Assembly (NCBI GenBank): GCA_020438865.1
Contig: JAGQTU010000044.1
Span: 1 to 33,649 of the forward strand
Direction of reading: 5' to 3'
Origin: Mycobacterium sp.
GTDB lineage: Bacteria; Actinomycetota; Actinomycetes; Mycobacteriales; Mycobacteriaceae
DNA: 33,649 nucleotides
Shown: piece by piece, positions 31,937 to 33,649 of the stretch
Layout: every line of letters begins with the position of its first letter
Numbering within the stretch: position 1 is the first letter of the stretch
The notes under the pieces: model-generated
The model's database searches: none
Told to the model about the DNA's origin: nothing
What the model saw: the letters and a program-made list of their open reading frames with translations, nothing else
Program-made: the position numbers and the translations under genes

Positions 31937-32535
31937 GACCGGCGCCAGCGCGCCACCAGCAGGGCTGCACTCCCCACAGCGATCGCCAGGGCTGCGCCGG
32001 CCAGCCATCGCGTCACCGGATCGGAGGCCGGGGCCGGTGGCGGCTCCTCGGCGGCGGCCGTCAGATTCAGCGTTGGGGCGGGGTGCTCGGGTTCGCTGCC
32101 GTCGGGCAGCGGCGGCTGATCCCAGTGGACCGTTTTGCCGTCGGCGTAGATCTGGGTGGCCGGAAAGCTGGCCGTGTCGGAGTCGGGCAGGTTCACCTGG
32201 ATGCGGAACAGGGCGAACTCATCGGCCGGAATCCCCGCATCGGGTGTGGCGGTCCAAGTCGCCGACCGGAAGGTACCGCTGGGTATGTCGTGGTCGAGTT
32301 GTGCTGTCCAGCCCGGCATCAACTCGGTGTGTGCTGAGGTGACATTCGGCAGCGCGACTCGAAATTGTGTTGTTGGCGAACCCGTTTCGGACTCATTGGG
32401 CACCATGAATGTCACCATGGCCACCCCCGCGCGCCACGTGTGATCGGCGGTCACGGTGACATGGGCCGAGGCGGGAGCCGCCGTCAGCAAGGCTGTCAGT
32501 GCGAGACTGGCGACAACGGCGGCACTCCTCTTCAC
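31933..32535 (-). CDS. YcnI-like (DUF1775) copper-binding membrane-anchored protein
   Basis: The GTG at 32535 is chosen because it gives a clean signal peptide (KRSAAVVASLALTALLTAAP, cleavage at ASA) with the mature chain starting HVTV; that N-terminal His is the copper-site residue in YcnI proteins. A longer GTG start at 32589 is open. The domain (about 25-160) contains the paired strands AGVAMVTFMVPNESE, TTQFRVALPNV and the Trp residues in WTAQLDHDIPSG and HWDQPPLPDGSE. A C-terminal membrane helix (WLAGAALAIAVGSAALLVA) and RWRRS anchor it outside the cell. About 200 residues is normal for the family. Confidence 0.85.
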   Translation of the reverse strand: MKRSAAVVASLALTALLTAAPASAHVTVTADHTWRAGVAMVTFMVPNESETGSPTTQFRVALPNVTSAHTELMPGWTAQLDHDIPSGTFRSATWTATPDAGIPADEFALFRIQVNLPDSDTASFPATQIYADGKTVHWDQPPLPDGSEPEHPAPTLNLTAAAEEPPPAPASDPVTRWLAGAALAIAVGSAALLVARWRRS

Positions 32536-32993
32536 CGTCGCGACCGCCGCGGACCGGGCCGGTGGGCCGAACTGACCGCAAGAGAGCACTCTGCTGTGAC
32601 GCCCGAAATCATCGGTGATGCCGCTTCAGTAACCGCAGGAACAGTCAGATCAGCGCGTGCGTGGATTCGGTCCAACTGTGTCTCACGAGCGATGTCGCAG
32701 TCCATACGTTGATAGTCGGGCAGCTGGCCGGTTTTGTTCCAGTGTCCGTTCGACCCGTTCGGCTAGCTTCTGAGCATTCGCCCAAGGATTACTCTGACAC
32801 GATTCCGCCCCGAGGGTGGGGAACTCGGCCGCGGGACAAGCCAGCTTCGGCAGAGACCCGCCCTGCCCAAAGCAAATAGAACCGCACGGCCCTTCATCGA
32901 GTACGACTGGCGATGGTAAATCAATCAGCGAAAGATATTGCAGCAGTGAATAAAACAGGAACTCAAAGAGTCATAAAGGAGCGACTCTTTCCA
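32536..32993. other. stretch without a convincing gene
   Basis: No frame here has credible start signals or recognisable content; base composition drops toward the right end. AAAGAGTC (32965-32972) and GACTCTTT (32983-32990) form a perfect 8-bp inverted repeat directly before the third tRNA-like fragment. Confidence 0.4.
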
Positions 32994-33030
32994 AATCCGT
33001 TGGTCGCGGGTTCGAGCCCCGCCCGCCCTA
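32994..33030 (+). repeat. third, diverged copy of the tRNA 3' end (old att site)
   Basis: Aligns with 31144-31180 with 34 of 37 bases identical; differences are T for A in the variable loop and CGAGCCC against CAAGTCC at the T loop. No 5' half is present. It ends CGCCCTACC, sharing the CCTA end with attR rather than the CCCA end of the intact tRNA. The best explanation is the right end of an older insertion at the same tRNA. Confidence 0.7.
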
Positions 33031-33041
33031 CCTGGCGACCG

Positions 33042-33649
33042 TCACCCGTAGCGGCGGACACCATTGATCGGGGCGGTGTACAACGGCTCGACGGTCACCG
33101 GCAAGCCCTCGAACGAGGCGTGAATGACCCTGCCGTCCCCCACATAGATGCCCACATGCGATGCATCGGGAAAGAAGCTGATCACGTCGCCGGGTTGCAT
33201 CTGGTCCAGCGCTACCGGCTGGCCACCGGTTGCCAGCGCCTCACTCGAGTGCGGCACGGTTATGCCGGCCTGGTGGAACGCCCACACAACCAGGCCGGAG
33301 CAGTCGAAGCTGTCCGGCCCCGCGTCGCCCCAAATGTATGGCGCGCCGACGCGGGTCAGCGCGGCGTTCACCACGATCAATCCCACATCGCGGTCCGGCG
33401 CGGCCATAGCGCTTGAGCCCGCGGGAAGGCCCTGGGCGGTGGCGGGGGCCGCGGCCACCGGCGTCGTCGCCACGACGGGTTGGGCTACTGCCGCTGGCGT
33501 CGTCGCGATGACTGGTTGGGCTGCGGCCGCTGGCGTCGTCGCCACGACGGGTTGGGCCGGGGCCGCCAGTGTGGTTGCCACGACCGGTTGTGGCGGGGCC
33601 ACCACATTCGGATCGTGGGGCGGGGGTTCGAGCGGGTGGAAGGGGGTGA
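33042..33649 (-). CDS. NlpC/P60 endopeptidase, C-terminal part (5' end outside window)
   Basis: Peptidoglycan endopeptidase (C40) that cleaves stem peptides in the cell wall. The frame is open to the window edge, so the N-terminus is missing. A Pro/Ala/Thr/Val linker with four 12-residue repeats precedes the catalytic domain: RVGAPYIWGDAGPDSFDCSG carries the catalytic Cys, MQPGDVISFF and ASHVGIYVGDG carry the first His, and RVIHAS gives the second polar/His position. The domain closes with INGVRRYG. It resembles the mycobacterial Rip-type hydrolases, but which one cannot be decided from this part. It is probably normal chromosome to the right of the integration hot spot. Confidence 0.88.
   Translation of the reverse strand, partial: TPFHPLEPPPHDPNVVAPPQPVVATTLAAPAQPVVATTPAAAAQPVIATTPAAVAQPVVATTPVAAAPATAQGLPAGSSAMAAPDRDVGLIVVNAALTRVGAPYIWGDAGPDSFDCSGLVVWAFHQAGITVPHSSEALATGGQPVALDQMQPGDVISFFPDASHVGIYVGDGRVIHASFEGLPVTVEPLYTAPINGVRRYG
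33447..33590 (-). repeat. four 36-bp repeats encoding a 12-residue linker unit
   Basis: Within the NlpC/P60 gene the unit QPVVATTPAAAA occurs four times in a row, with small changes (ATTLAAPA, PVIATTPAAVA, ATTPVAAA). Such linkers vary in copy number between strains and set the reach of the catalytic domain in the wall. Confidence 0.8.

Noticed and set aside
32661-32879. 72-codon plus frame in the right flank
   Set aside because: No ribosome site, no recognisable domain and no supporting context.

Overview
The window is high-GC actinobacterial DNA. It almost certainly comes from a Mycobacterium/Mycolicibacterium species. It carries the uspABC sugar importer, the TldD/PmbA pair, a MarR gene and a fused ECF-type ABC transporter, all matching (from memory of family and locus order, not a search) the M. 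tuberculosis Rv2314c-Rv2318 and Rv2325c-Rv2327 neighbourhoods. It also has a PE-PPE-domain hydrolase and several DUF732/DUF3761/DUF2510 proteins typical of mycobacteria.

Chromosomal part, 1-17.97 kb. It opens with the 3' end of pfkA. An acyl-CoA oxidase-like flavoenzyme, a VIT1/CCC1 metal transporter and a bestrophin follow; the bestrophin has an internally deleted second copy directly behind it. Next come an F420-type luciferase-like oxidoreductase, a MarR repressor with a palindromic operator, and a vitamin/cation-type ECF module (membrane domain plus two ATPases in one chain, then an EcfT-like protein). uspC, uspB and uspA lie on the minus strand, but a plus-strand secreted hydrolase sits between uspB and uspA, and its reading frame runs on antisense through uspA. 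tldD-pmbA, a carboxymuconolactone-decarboxylase-like protein and an L-threonine aldolase complete this part.

Integrated element, about 18.0-31.18 kb. A tRNA gene with anticodon CAT (17970-18043) is the attachment site. A 43-bp perfect copy of its 3' part recurs at 31136-31178, so the element is 13.1 kb. Just inside each end is the same pair of tandem 11-bp units, probably integrase arm sites. The element encodes a ParB-like protein preceded by 12-bp repeats. A long minus-strand transcription unit runs from an excisionase-like winged-helix protein through an AEP primase/helicase-like protein, small overlapping genes, a CCCH zinc protein and a small serine resolvase to a tyrosine integrase. The rest of the element holds a four-zinc-ribbon protein behind a perfect CRP-type palindrome, an unknown gene with a second winged-helix gene, and one HK97-fold major-capsid-like gene behind a 22-bp palindrome. 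At the right end is a set of membrane/secreted proteins (DUF4429/DUF2510, DUF2510-TM-DUF732, DUF732-like, DUF3761). I see no terminase, portal, protease, tail or lysis gene. This fits a phage satellite (compare the M. tuberculosis phiRv1/phiRv2 elements and capsid-encoding PICIs) that brings its own shell protein, replicates itself and carries surface-protein cargo.

Right flank, 31.18-33.65 kb. A short segment holds a YcnI-like (DUF1775) copper protein, a stub of a following gene and a cupredoxin-like lipoprotein. It is bounded on its far side by a third, diverged copy of the tRNA 3' end (32994-33030), which suggests successive integrations at the same tRNA. The window ends inside an NlpC/P60 peptidoglycan hydrolase gene with a 12-residue repeat linker.
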